Assembly (NCBI GenBank): GCA_009843735.1
Contig: VYCW01000090.1
Location: 1-60,971, forward strand
Source of the DNA: Acidimicrobiaceae bacterium
GTDB lineage: Bacteria; Actinomycetota; Acidimicrobiia; Acidimicrobiales; Aldehydirespiratoraceae
DNA length: 60,971 bases
Reading direction: 5' to 3'
Positions 16,375 through 24,243 of this stretch are shown in pieces. Below the pieces are notes generated by a model. It saw only the letters and a list, made by a program, of their open reading frames with translations. It was not told the origin of the DNA and ran no database searches. The stretch's first letter is position 1; every line of letters begins with the position of its first letter. A program made the translations under genes and the position numbers.

Positions 16375-17160
16375 TCAGCCTCGCCCGAAGTCCCAGGCCG
16401 CGATCTCGGCCATCTGCTCGCCGAGCAGGGCCACCGCGGTCTCGAACAGCAGCTTGCCCTCCTCGATGTTGGCTCCCGTCGGGTCGCCGATGTGGCCGTC
16501 GGGCCCGAAGTCGTTGGACAGCCAGCCGAAGGAGGCCAGCCCCCCGAAGCGCACGTAGCGGTTCTCCGCGAGGCGCTCCGGCACAGCTCTCCTGGCTCGC
16601 TCCAGATGCACCAGATGGGGACGCAGGTACATGAACACCGAGGTCTCGCGGTGCCCGCCGTGGATGCCCATGCCGAGTTCGGTGGTCTCGGGCGACTTGC
16701 CGCCGTGATCGGGCGGAACGAACGGGTGCACGAGAAAGGTCATGAGCCCGGTCTCCAGCCGGATCTCCCGGCAAGCCACGTTAAGCAGGGCCGAGTTGCC
16801 GCCGTGGCCGTTGAGGAACACGAGGCGCTCGGCCCTGGTCGCGGCGACGCAGCGGCCGATGTCGCGCAGGACCGCCAGCAGAGTCTCCGCCGACAGCCAC
16901 AGAGTGCCGGGCGACCAGGCGTGCTCGTTCGACTTCGACACCGACAGCGTCGGCAGCAGCCACAGGTCAGAGTCGTCGCCGTGCTCGGCGACGACAGCGG
17001 CCGCCGCCTCGTGGGCGATCACATGGTCCACCGACAGCGGAAGGTGCGGGCCGTGCTGCTCCACCGCCCCGATCGGCTGCACGATCACCGACGACTCCGC
17101 GATGCGTTGGGCGATCTCAGGTCCGCTGAGGTCCTCAAGACGGCGGCTCGACTCGGTCAT
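16375..17160 (-). CDS. Creatininase-family metal-dependent amidohydrolase
   Basis: 261-residue protein of the creatinine amidohydrolase fold. Metal ligands are recognisable: GAVEQHGPHLPLSVD supplies Glu, His and Asp, NGHGGN follows, and GIHGGHRETS supplies the last His/Glu pair. The family includes creatininase, FAPy deformylase and the MftE peptidase; there is no mycofactocin gene nearby, so the reaction is open. The ATG at 17160 was chosen because TACTTT lies 7 bases upstream; a TTG three codons earlier (17169) is also possible. Cytoplasmic. No clear functional link to its neighbours. Confidence 0.85.
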   Translation of the reverse strand: MTESSRRLEDLSGPEIAQRIAESSVIVQPIGAVEQHGPHLPLSVDHVIAHEAAAAVVAEHGDDSDLWLLPTLSVSKSNEHAWSPGTLWLSAETLLAVLRDIGRCVAATRAERLVFLNGHGGNSALLNVACREIRLETGLMTFLVHPFVPPDHGGKSPETTELGMGIHGGHRETSVFMYLRPHLVHLERARRAVPERLAENRYVRFGGLASFGWLSNDFGPDGHIGDPTGANIEEGKLLFETAVALLGEQMAEIAAWDFGRG

Positions 17161-17167
17161 GGGGTCC

Positions 17168-17173
17168 AAAGTA
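17168..17173 (-). promoter_or_regulatory. Leaderless -10 box for the creatininase-family gene
   Basis: TACTTT with 7 bases to ATG 17160. It overlaps the alternative TTG start at 17169 and therefore argues against it. Confidence 0.5.
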
Positions 17174-17211
17174 ACCGATGCCGCGCCGGGTGGCCTCCTC
17201 CGCGGGCAGCC

Positions 17212-18660
17212 CTATCCGGGCCGCACAGGCGGGGGGTCGACGGCAACGGGACTCCAGAAGGAGACATCGGCGAGACCCAGCGCGGTGACCCCGCCGCTTC
17301 CCTCCACTTGCGCCACCGCCGACACCGCATAGTCGGCGGTCTGGGCGCCGAACGCGATCGCGGTGCTGTCCGGCGACCACAGGCGGGGCGCCTCGGTGTA
17401 CTGGTCCGCGAACTGCACGTAGTCCCTGAAGAAGGTCGCCGTGGGGGCGAATAGCGCCAGTTCGGACAGCTCGTTCCCGTCCCAGATGTACCAGGCCAGA
17501 CCGACGCTCTCGCGATCGTCGCTCGCGCTGGTCCCGATCAGCAGGCGTTCGCCGTCCGGGCTCCATTCGAGCCACAGCCCGATCCTGTCGAGGACGGTGC
17601 GGCGCTCGGCTGTGGCGAGGTCGACGATCTGCACCGAACCGGCCCCGACCGAAGGCTCGGCCTGAGCCGATTGCCCGGCCTCCAGCACGGCCGCCTCGAG
17701 GCTTCCGCCGGCCGCGGCTGGCTCGAGCTCGGCCACCGAGATGGCGGCGCGGTCACCGGTGGGGTGGACGGCCATCAGCGTGAACGCGCCGGCGGGCCCG
17801 AGTTCGGTGATCTCGCCTGAGTCCGCGCTGCGGCGCAACAACTGCGGGGTGGTCGTGGCACTCCTGTCCACGAGCGCCTCAGGCTCAGTGCCGATAGGGG
17901 CCTGTGCATAGGAGTCGACGTAGAGGAAGTCTCCCGTCCCAGGCACCCATGCCGGTGCCTGGAAATCGAAGCCGACCGGGCCGAAGTCGCGGTGGCTGTC
18001 GGGTGCGTCGACATCGTCGACCAGCAGCAGCCCGTGCCCGGCGTGCAGCAGCAGCCGGTCCCCGCCGGGTTCCCAGGCGACGAACAGGCTCTGGCTGATG
18101 AGCGACACGCTTGAGGCGGGCGCGCCCGTCCCGTCCAGTATGTCCGCGGCTGTGCCGCCCGTCGGGCTCGGCCCCAGTGCGGCCAGACGGGAGCCGTCGT
18201 AACTCCAGGTGTAGAAGAAGTAGGGGCGGCTCGCCTTCGCGGTGGTCACGTCCCAGGTGGTGACGTCGACAACGATCACCCACGCCTCGCCGCGGTTCGG
18301 ATCGAGGAGCGTGGCCGCGAGCCGGCTCCCGTCACGGGACCATGTGGGCTGGGTGACGACCTGGTCCGCAGCGACGGCGAACACCTCGCTGCCGTCGGAC
18401 CTCAGGAATCGCAGGCCTGTCGGACCCGAGGCCGCGATCAGGCCGCGTCCGCCCACGGGATCGACGCTGGGCACGGCCGTTTCGGTGGCCGGAGTGGGAG
18501 CCGCGGCGCTGGTCGTTCCGCCGCCCGGGGAAAGGGTGGACTCCAAGTCGGCGTCGGCCGGGGCCGGGACCGAGGTGCGCTCCGGCGAGCTTGAGCAGGC
18601 TGTGGCGACGAGCAGACCGCACGCCACGGCACCGGCAATGAGGCGCCAGCGGGATCGCAC
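17212..18660 (-). CDS. Beta-propeller (TolB/WD40-like) lipoprotein
   Basis: 482-residue secreted lipoprotein. The signal is VRSRWRLIAGAVACGLLVATAC, with the lipid Cys at residue 22 from the chosen start, then a Pro/Thr/Ala-rich linker. The mature part repeats short strands ending in WSRDGSRLA, WSYDGSRLA, WEPGGDRLLL and WSPDGERLLI, the WD40-like/PD40 pattern of TolB and periplasmic propellers. GTG 18660 was chosen because TACGGT lies 8 bases before it and the signal peptide is then of normal length; GTG 18687 would add nine basic residues. Role unknown; propellers of this kind usually bind proteins or ligands outside the membrane. Confidence 0.8.
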   Translation of the reverse strand: MRSRWRLIAGAVACGLLVATACSSSPERTSVPAPADADLESTLSPGGGTTSAAAPTPATETAVPSVDPVGGRGLIAASGPTGLRFLRSDGSEVFAVAADQVVTQPTWSRDGSRLAATLLDPNRGEAWVIVVDVTTWDVTTAKASRPYFFYTWSYDGSRLAALGPSPTGGTAADILDGTGAPASSVSLISQSLFVAWEPGGDRLLLHAGHGLLLVDDVDAPDSHRDFGPVGFDFQAPAWVPGTGDFLYVDSYAQAPIGTEPEALVDRSATTTPQLLRRSADSGEITELGPAGAFTLMAVHPTGDRAAISVAELEPAAAGGSLEAAVLEAGQSAQAEPSVGAGSVQIVDLATAERRTVLDRIGLWLEWSPDGERLLIGTSASDDRESVGLAWYIWDGNELSELALFAPTATFFRDYVQFADQYTEAPRLWSPDSTAIAFGAQTADYAVSAVAQVEGSGGVTALGLADVSFWSPVAVDPPPVRPG

Positions 18661-18668
18661 GAACACAG

Positions 18669-18674
18669 ACCGTA
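18669..18674 (-). promoter_or_regulatory. Leaderless -10 box for the propeller lipoprotein
   Basis: TACGGT with 8 bases to GTG 18660. It lies inside the longer alternative reading frame, which supports the shorter start. Confidence 0.45.
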
Positions 18675-18731
18675 GCCGTCGCCCCACCGGCCGTCACCGA
18701 GGCGGCCGGGTGCCGCTCGGTCGGTCCGGCC

Positions 18732-19298
18732 CTAGAAGGGGCTTAGGCCCAGGCGGTTGCGAATAGAGACCAGTTCGCCCAAGTGGTTGAAGCCGTGGCC
18801 GACCGCGCTCCACTGCAAGAACCACGCCGTGGGTTTGCCCTCCCACATGGAATAGAGCCAGTCGAAGCGGTCCGCCGGGGTGCCTAGGGCCTCCAGGGCG
18901 GCGGCCGTGTCGGGCTGCTGGTCCATCGGCGGCAGGCCGCGGTCCTCCAGCCAGGCCGCGGTGGACTCCATGACGTCCAGCGTGTAACCGCCCACGGCCT
19001 CCGGATCCAGCACATCGACCAGGTCGGCATCCTCGCCCTCGGCTAGGCCCCGCCAGAGGTCCTCGTTGATGCCGAGGCGGTCGGTCCAGCTCTCGACCAC
19101 CGCGCCGGCGCCCCGCACCACGCCGTTGACGGCCACGTCGTGGTGGCGGGCCAGGTGCCACAGCACGTAGACCGGCGCGATCCCCCCGCCGTCGGCCCGT
19201 TCGGTGCGCCGCTCCGGGGGGATCAGGCCGAGCACGCCGCCGTCGAGCTTGGCCCGCAGCGACCGCACGTCTCCGATGATCCAGTCCCGCAGATCCAC
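18732..19298 (-). CDS. DinB-family protein
   Basis: 188-residue four-helix protein of the DinB/YfiT metal-dependent superfamily. The metal-site histidines appear in LWHLARHHD and, near the end, in HGFNHLGEL. In actinobacteria this fold includes mycothiol-dependent transferases and isomerases, which would suit an organism with a SigR/RsrA system, but many members have no known activity. GTG start follows TAGAGT by 7 bases. Single-gene unit. Confidence 0.78.
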   Translation of the reverse strand: MDLRDWIIGDVRSLRAKLDGGVLGLIPPERRTERADGGGIAPVYVLWHLARHHDVAVNGVVRGAGAVVESWTDRLGINEDLWRGLAEGEDADLVDVLDPEAVGGYTLDVMESTAAWLEDRGLPPMDQQPDTAAALEALGTPADRFDWLYSMWEGKPTAWFLQWSAVGHGFNHLGELVSIRNRLGLSPF

Positions 19299-19305
19299 GC
19301 CAGGA

Positions 19306-19311
19306 ACTCTA
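19306..19311 (-). promoter_or_regulatory. Leaderless -10 box for the DinB-family gene
   Basis: TAGAGT on the minus strand, 7 bases before GTG 19298. Confidence 0.5.
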
Positions 19312-19343
19312 GGTCTCTGCTGTGCTGTAGGTCCGTGTCGGGG

Positions 19344-19829
19344 TCACTGGATCCGGTGCGTGTCGCGCCCCGTGGCCGGTGACCATGACTCGATGAGCAG
19401 GCTGTCTCCCGACACTCGCACCAGGACGACCCTTGTGATCATGGCCACGTAGAGCGCCATGGTCGACGGATCGTCGATCGGATAGCGGTGTCCCGCCACG
19501 AACTCAGCCTGCTGGGCTGTGTCCGCAGGCTGAGCCATGCCGTCGACGCGGGCGTCGCCCTCGGGCAGCAGCTCGGCGTCGGGGGCGCTGTGGAGCGAGA
19601 AGCGGGGGTCGCGCCCGAGATCGCCGGCCTTGCGCGATCCCGGCGCCATGGCCAGCCACAAGTGTCCCGACCTGATGGGCGCCTCCATGCCGGACGTTCG
19701 AGGCGAGCCGTCCGCCTTCAGCGTGGCCATGATCGCGTGGCGGTGGCTTCCCAGCCTCGCCATGACCCGCTGAGCCAGCTCCCCGTCGGCCTGCTCGAAC
19801 CCGGCCCAGGTCACTGCGCTGTCGACCAT
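19344..19829 (-). CDS. Pyridoxamine 5'-phosphate oxidase-fold (FMN/F420 split-barrel) protein
   Basis: 161-residue split-barrel protein. The pattern HAIMATLKADGSPRTSGMEAP followed by SRKAGDLGRDPRFSLHSAP is typical of the PPOX-like family that binds FMN or F420. Heme-degrading, F420 reductase and pyridoxamine oxidase activities all occur in this superfamily, so a precise function cannot be given. ATG 19829 follows TAGTTT by 7 bases. It is divergent from the flavodoxin-fold gene with only 41 bases between start codons. Confidence 0.8.
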   Translation of the reverse strand: MVDSAVTWAGFEQADGELAQRVMARLGSHRHAIMATLKADGSPRTSGMEAPIRSGHLWLAMAPGSRKAGDLGRDPRFSLHSAPDAELLPEGDARVDGMAQPADTAQQAEFVAGHRYPIDDPSTMALYVAMITRVVLVRVSGDSLLIESWSPATGRDTHRIQ

Positions 19830-19836
19830 GGTCAGA

Positions 19837-19842
19837 AAACTA
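19837..19842 (-). promoter_or_regulatory. Leaderless -10 box for the PPOX-like gene
   Basis: TAGTTT, 7 bases before ATG 19829. It is only 17 bases from the opposing -10 box at 19859, so the two promoters overlap and may compete. Confidence 0.5.
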
Positions 19843-19858
19843 GGCCGACGAAGGTGGG

Positions 19859-19864
19859 TACGCT
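19859..19864 (+). promoter_or_regulatory. Leaderless -10 box for the flavodoxin-fold gene
   Basis: TACGCT, 6 bases before GTG 19871. Confidence 0.5.
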
Positions 19865-19870
19865 CGGGCT

Positions 19871-20383
19871 GTGCGTCTTGTGGTGCTGCACGCTCACCCC
19901 CAACCGGAGTGTCTCAACGTGGCTCTCCGGGACCGGGTGGTGGAGACGTTGGAGCGAGCCGGCCACACCGTTGAACTCGTGCGGCTCACGCAGGGAGAGT
20001 GGATCGACGGCGCCAGCCTCGCGGGCGCCGAGGGCCTGGTGCTCGTCTACCCGACCTGGTGGGGCGGTCTGCCCGCGCCGATGCTCTCGTGGGTGCAGCG
20101 CGAGCTCGCGGCCTGGCTCGACGGCTCGGCCGATCGGGCGACATCGCCGCTGCGCACGGTGAGGCATCTCATAGCCGTCACCACTCACGGCTCGCCCAAG
20201 TGGACGAACTGGCTTCAGGGTGAGCCGGGGCGCCAGCTGCTGCGACGCACGATCGCTCGCTTCTGTGCGCCCGGGACCCGGCTGCGCTGGGTGGCTCTGT
20301 ACGGGTTGGACCAGCACAGCCCAGAGGAAATAACGGCCTTCGTGGAACGGACAGCCTCGGAACTGGCCGGGGTCGGCGGCTGA
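19871..20383 (+). CDS. Flavodoxin-fold NAD(P)H dehydrogenase (quinone)-like protein
   Basis: 170-residue flavoprotein of the NQO1/MdaB family. The beginning LVVLHAHPQPECLN is the phosphate-binding loop of these FMN/FAD enzymes, and VLVYPTWWGGLPAPMLSWV is the second flavin loop, with the conserved Tyr-Pro-x-Trp-Trp-Gly. Likely a soluble two-electron quinone or nitro reductase. GTG start is supported by the leaderless -10 box. Monocistronic, convergent with the RidA gene 34 bases downstream. Confidence 0.85.
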   Translation: MRLVVLHAHPQPECLNVALRDRVVETLERAGHTVELVRLTQGEWIDGASLAGAEGLVLVYPTWWGGLPAPMLSWVQRELAAWLDGSADRATSPLRTVRHLIAVTTHGSPKWTNWLQGEPGRQLLRRTIARFCAPGTRLRWVALYGLDQHSPEEITAFVERTASELAGVGG

Positions 20384-20417
20384 TCGGGGGTTGCCGGACC
20401 AGCCGCGGGCGACGCGG

Positions 20418-20804
20418 TCAGCGGGCGGCCACCACTGCGATCTCAAGCTTCCAGGCGCTTTGGGCCAGTTCAGGCACCACCACCAGCGTCGAGGCGGCCA
20501 GATGGCCGCCCATGAACTGGTCACGCGCGGCCATCACCGCGCCCAGGTCCTGCTTCGGAACGACGTAGGTGGTCACCGAGACGATGTCGCTGGAGGACAT
20601 GCCGGCCTCCGACAGTATGGCCGCGACGTTCTGCCAGACCGTGCGGGCCTGCTCGCCCACATCGTCGGGGACCGATCCGTCGGACAGGGTGGGCAGCACC
20701 CCCGAGGTGTGCAGCCATTGCCGGGCGCTGTCGGTGGCGACCGCGTGGGCGTAGCGGGCGGCCGGCGGCGCGATGCCGGCTGGGCTGATCACTCGTGAAG
20801 TCAT
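20418..20804 (-). CDS. RidA/YjgF/YER057c family protein
   Basis: 128-residue RidA-fold trimer protein. Typical members hydrolyse reactive enamines or imines. The segments [34 protein letters not shown] and [19 protein letters not shown] fit the fold. The arginine that binds the substrate carboxylate in RidA proper (in the CxR-type end motif) is not obvious, so this is probably one of the other Rid subfamilies. ATG 20804 is set by the TACCAT box 7 bases upstream; the frame stays open far 5' but without support. It is divergent from an LLM oxidoreductase, a pairing also seen in pyrimidine-degrading rut operons. Confidence 0.85.
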   Translation of the reverse strand: MTSRVISPAGIAPPAARYAHAVATDSARQWLHTSGVLPTLSDGSVPDDVGEQARTVWQNVAAILSEAGMSSSDIVSVTTYVVPKQDLGAVMAARDQFMGGHLAASTLVVVPELAQSAWKLEIAVVAAR

Positions 20805-20811
20805 CGCGGCG

Positions 20812-20817
20812 ATGGTA
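20812..20817 (-). promoter_or_regulatory. Leaderless -10 box for the RidA-family gene
   Basis: TACCAT, 7 bases before ATG 20804. On the opposite strand the LLM gene has only a degenerate CACACT (20879-20884) 7 bases before its ATG at 20892. Confidence 0.5.
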
Positions 20818-20891
20818 GCCGCGCCCGGTGCGACCAGGATCGGGGCGGCCCGCGTATGGAGGCTCGCCGGAGCCGTGACACACTCTCGCGC

Positions 20892-21917
20892 ATGGCACAG
20901 CGCATGGCTCTGTACTTCCAGGACAAGCACCCCATCGGCTACGAGATCGAGATGGCCCGGTACGCCGAGGAGCGGGGCTTCAGCGAGATCTGGCAGGGCG
21001 ACACCCGACTGGCCCGCGACTGTGTGGTGCTGATGAGCGCTCTGCTGGCGTCGACTGAGAGGCTCCGCATCGCCAGCGGGGTGCTGCCCATCTACACCCG
21101 CAATCCCGCGGTGATCGCAGCCACATGGAGCACCATGCACGAGCTCGGCGGACCCGCGCCCGACGGCGGCAGCCGGGTGATGCTGGGGCTGGGCGCCTGG
21201 TGGGAGCCGATCGCCGGACGGGTCGGGGCCGGCCGGCGCAAGCCGCTCACCGCCATGCGCGAGAACGTCGAGGCGATCAGAGCCCTGTTCACCATGGAAG
21301 AGATCACCTACGAGGGCGAGTTCGTCCATCTCGACCGGGTCAGCCTCGATGTGGCCTACGGCGACACCTCGCCCCGCGACATCCCCATCTACATCGGTGC
21401 CACCGGCCCGAAGATGCTGGAGCTGACCGGCGAGATCGCCGACGGGGCCATGCTCAACTACGTCGTGCCGATCGACTACATCCGCGACGCGGTCGCCCGC
21501 GTCTCCGTCGGGGCCGCGAAGTCGGGGCGCACCATCGACGACATCGACCGGCCGGAGCTGCTGATCTGCTCACTGTCCGAGGATGATCCTGATCTGGCCC
21601 TGCTGACCGGCAAGTCGCTGGTGGCGTACTACCTGGGCACCGAGCCCCACATCATGGCCGCCTCCGGAGCCGACCCCGAGCTGATCGACCGCGTCAAGGA
21701 GGTGGTCGGCTGGCCGGCCACCGAGGCCGACTACTACAAGGCGGCTCCCCTCATTGGCGACGACCTGGTGCGGGGCATCATGGCTGTCGGCTCCGCCTCG
21801 GAATGCCGCGACAAGGTGGCCGAGTTCATCGACGCGGGCGTCACCTGCCCCGTGCTCTACCCGCTGATGGACAACATGGAGCCGGTGATCGACGCCTTCG
21901 CCCACTGGTCCCCCTAA
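20892..21917 (+). CDS. LLM-class (probably F420-dependent) oxidoreductase
   Basis: 341-residue TIM-barrel protein of the luciferase-like monooxygenase superfamily. Features are [20 protein letters not shown] at the N-terminus, [21 protein letters not shown], and [22 protein letters not shown] near the flavin phosphate site. The sequence style is that of F420-dependent 5,10-methylenetetrahydromethanopterin-reductase-like proteins. The internal ATG at 20892 is preferred over 20856 because the family begins directly with the first strand. It lies just before the aminohydrolase and molybdenum hydroxylase cluster; a link is possible but unproved. Confidence 0.85.
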   Translation: MAQRMALYFQDKHPIGYEIEMARYAEERGFSEIWQGDTRLARDCVVLMSALLASTERLRIASGVLPIYTRNPAVIAATWSTMHELGGPAPDGGSRVMLGLGAWWEPIAGRVGAGRRKPLTAMRENVEAIRALFTMEEITYEGEFVHLDRVSLDVAYGDTSPRDIPIYIGATGPKMLELTGEIADGAMLNYVVPIDYIRDAVARVSVGAAKSGRTIDDIDRPELLICSLSEDDPDLALLTGKSLVAYYLGTEPHIMAASGADPELIDRVKEVVGWPATEADYYKAAPLIGDDLVRGIMAVGSASECRDKVAEFIDAGVTCPVLYPLMDNMEPVIDAFAHWSP

Positions 21918-21945
21918 GAGGCCGAGCGTATGGGTGAGCGAATCT

Positions 21946-22005
21946 GGCCCATACGGGCGAGGCCGTGGCCCGAGCGGCCCGCGAGCGCAGCGAACAAGAG
22001 CAGGA
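21946..22005. repeat. Intergenic repeat copy A
   Basis: The gap between the LLM gene and the aminohydrolase contains a copy of a roughly 50-base element also found twice at 35311-35413. The shared core is GAGCGGCCCGYGAGCGMAGC followed by GAAC, preceded by GGCCCATA and GCGAGGCC. It is not coding in this position: translating through it would only lengthen the aminohydrolase N-terminus with arginine-rich sequence. Confidence 0.65.
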
Positions 22006-23427
22006 ATGACCACACCGCGACGTGAAACGCTGGCACCCATTGGCGCGCGCTCCAATGTGACCGATCTGCTCATCCACGGTGGCGCGGTGGTCACCGTGGA
22101 CGACGCCGGCACGATCCATGACCCGGGCTGGGTGTACGTGCAGGGCAACCAGGTGGCCGAAGTCGGGTCCGGGGAGCCTCCGCCCGCCCTCCGGCGGCAG
22201 GCGATGGAGGAGATCGACGCCGCCGGTTGTGCGGTCATGCCCGGCATGACCAATGCCCACACCCACCTGTTCCAGACCCTGTTCCGGGGCCTGGCCGACG
22301 ACAAGGCCCTGCTCGACTGGCTAAGGGACTGCATCTGGCCGGCCGCCGTCCATCTCGACGCCGAGATCGCCGGAGCCGCGGCCATGGCCGGGCTGGTCGA
22401 GAACCTCCGGGGTGGCGCCACCACGGTCATCGACCACCAGTACATCCACACCGACGAGGGCATCAACGACGCGGTGTGCCGGGCGGCCGGCGACCTGGGA
22501 GTCCGGTTCCTGCTGGCCCACGGCTGGGCCGACCGCAACTACCACCCGAGGTTGGAGCAGACCGCCGAGCAGGCTGTTGCCCGGGCCGACGCGGCCCGGC
22601 GCCGCTGGGACGGCCACGACGACGATCGCATCCGGGTGGAGCTGGCGCCGCTGATCCCGTGGGGGTGCTCCGACCAGGCCATGCGCACCACCGTCGCCGC
22701 GGCCCGGAGCTGGGGTCGCGGCACCCACATCCACTGCGCAGAGACCGCGGTCGAGGTGGACATGAGCCTCGAAGAACGGGGGACGCGCCATGTGACCTGG
22801 CTCGACTCGCTGGGAGTGCTGGGTCCCGACATGCAACTCGCCCACAGCGTCTGGCTCGACGACGACGAGCTCGACCTGATCGCGGCGACCGGCTCGGTGG
22901 TGGTCCACTGCCCGGTCTCGAACATGTACCTGGCCTCGGGAGTGGCCCGTGTGCCCGAGATGCGGGCCCGCGGCATCACGGTGGCGCTGGCCAGCGACGG
23001 GCCGGGCAGCAACAACCGTCAGGACATGTTCGAGGTGCTCAAGGCGACGGTGCTGCTCCAGAAGGTGCATCACCTGGACCCCCTGCTACTGCAGCCGGCC
23101 GACGTGCTGCATCTGGCCTGCCGCAACGGCGCGTCAGCCTTCGGGCTGCCCGGCGCCTTCGGCATGGTGGCCCCCGGGCAGCGAGCCGACCTGCTGGTGG
23201 TCGACCTGGGGTCGCCGCTCGTGGCGCCGGTTCACCGGGTTCCCAGCGCCCTCGTCTACAACGCCTCTCCCCGGGATCTGCGAGACGTCGTGGTGGACGG
23301 CCGGATCCTGCTGCGGGCCGGTGAACTGGTCGTCGCCGACGAGGGTCGGATCATGGCCGAGGCCAACGCCGCCGCCCGCCGCCTCTTCACCCGGGCCGGC
23401 ATTACCTCCCGCGTCACCCGCATCTGA
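22006..23427 (+). CDS. Amidohydrolase-superfamily aminohydrolase (8-oxoguanine/TRZ-ATZ deaminase-like)
   Basis: 473-residue metal-dependent deaminase of the ATZ/TRZ and cytosine-deaminase branch. Metal and catalytic motifs are NAHTHL, HIHCAET, HCPVSN and ASDGPGSNN. TTVIDHQYIHTDEG resembles the substrate loop of 8-oxoguanine and isoxanthopterin deaminases, so a purine- or pterin-like substrate is likely. ATG 22006 immediately follows the intergenic repeat and lies just before APIGARS; GTG 22057 directly before TDLLIHGGAVVTV is an alternative. It is the first gene of the cluster leading into the molybdenum hydroxylase genes, 75 bases upstream of the FAD subunit. Confidence 0.87.
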   Translation: MTTPRRETLAPIGARSNVTDLLIHGGAVVTVDDAGTIHDPGWVYVQGNQVAEVGSGEPPPALRRQAMEEIDAAGCAVMPGMTNAHTHLFQTLFRGLADDKALLDWLRDCIWPAAVHLDAEIAGAAAMAGLVENLRGGATTVIDHQYIHTDEGINDAVCRAAGDLGVRFLLAHGWADRNYHPRLEQTAEQAVARADAARRRWDGHDDDRIRVELAPLIPWGCSDQAMRTTVAAARSWGRGTHIHCAETAVEVDMSLEERGTRHVTWLDSLGVLGPDMQLAHSVWLDDDELDLIAATGSVVVHCPVSNMYLASGVARVPEMRARGITVALASDGPGSNNRQDMFEVLKATVLLQKVHHLDPLLLQPADVLHLACRNGASAFGLPGAFGMVAPGQRADLLVVDLGSPLVAPVHRVPSALVYNASPRDLRDVVVDGRILLRAGELVVADEGRIMAEANAAARRLFTRAGITSRVTRI

Positions 23428-23488
23428 GCGGCCGAGCGGGACCCGAGCGGGGCCGGGCTCCGCTGCGAGATTCGAGGCTGGGGACCGC

Positions 23489-23494
23489 TAGCGT
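23489..23494 (+). promoter_or_regulatory. Leaderless -10 box for the molybdenum hydroxylase operon
   Basis: TAGCGT, 8 bases before GTG 23503. The stretch TAGCGTTTCTTGCCGTG closely resembles the STAS-gene start region TAGCGTTTTTTCTTGTG at 35472-35488. Confidence 0.5.
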
Positions 23495-23502
23495 TTCTTG
23501 CC

Positions 23503-24243
23503 GTGCCTCTCGTGACCGCGTACCACCGACCCGCGTCCCTGGGCGAGGCGCTGGACCTGCTGAGTTCGCCTCAGCGGGTGGCCCTCGCGGGTGGGACGAC
23601 ACTCAACGCCGACCGTGAGCCCTCCGACCTGGAGGCCGTCGACCTGCAGGCGCTCGGGCTGGACCAAGTGGCCGCGACCGGCGGCGGGCGGGTGCGCCTG
23701 GGGGCCACCGCCACCCTCGACGCGGTCCGCCGCTGCGAGCTGCTGCCCGAGTCGCTGACCGGGCTGGCCCGGGCCGAGCAGCCGTCCACGGTGCGGACGC
23801 TGGCCACGGTGGGCGGCCTCGTCGCCAAGGCCTCGGCCGAGAGCCTGCTGCTGGCCGCCCTGCTGGCCCACGAGGCCCGGGTGGAGCTGGCGGGCCCCGG
23901 CGATGCCGGATCTTCGGAGCGAGGTCTCGGAGAGCTGCTGGCCGCCGGGCTGGCGCCGGGCTCGCTGATCACCGCAGTGACCGTCGATCCTTCGGGGAGC
24001 ACCGCGGTGTCCCGTACGGGCCGCACCCCCGCCGACGTGCCCATCGTCGCGGCCTACGGGCGCCGCACCGACGGCTTCGTGGCCATGGCTCTCACCGGGG
24101 TGGCCGACCATCCGGTGCTGGTGGACGTGTACGACCCGACCGCAGGCCTGGATCCGGCGGGGGACTTCAGGGGCAGCCGCGAGTACCGCCTGCATCTGGT
24201 CCGCACGCTCACGGCCCGGGTTATGGAGGAGCTGTACCCATGA
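23503..24243 (+). CDS. FAD-binding subunit of a xanthine-dehydrogenase-family molybdenum hydroxylase
   Basis: 246-residue CoxM/XdhB-type subunit, somewhat shorter than the usual 270-290. The first flavin motif LAGGTTLN and the second motif VRTLATVGGLVAKASAE (aligned with the usual TIGGNLANASP) are recognisable, so FAD binding is likely. It would pass electrons from the molybdenum subunit to an acceptor. It resembles the position of E. coli ygfM next to xdhD. The stop overlaps the start of the large subunit by ATGA. Confidence 0.87.
   Translation: MPLVTAYHRPASLGEALDLLSSPQRVALAGGTTLNADREPSDLEAVDLQALGLDQVAATGGGRVRLGATATLDAVRRCELLPESLTGLARAEQPSTVRTLATVGGLVAKASAESLLLAALLAHEARVELAGPGDAGSSERGLGELLAAGLAPGSLITAVTVDPSGSTAVSRTGRTPADVPIVAAYGRRTDGFVAMALTGVADHPVLVDVYDPTAGLDPAGDFRGSREYRLHLVRTLTARVMEELYP

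Noticed and set aside
21934..22005. N-terminal extension of the aminohydrolase through the intergenic repeat
   Set aside because: The extension would be translated repeat sequence, rich in Arg and Gly, and the same repeat occurs in non-coding positions.
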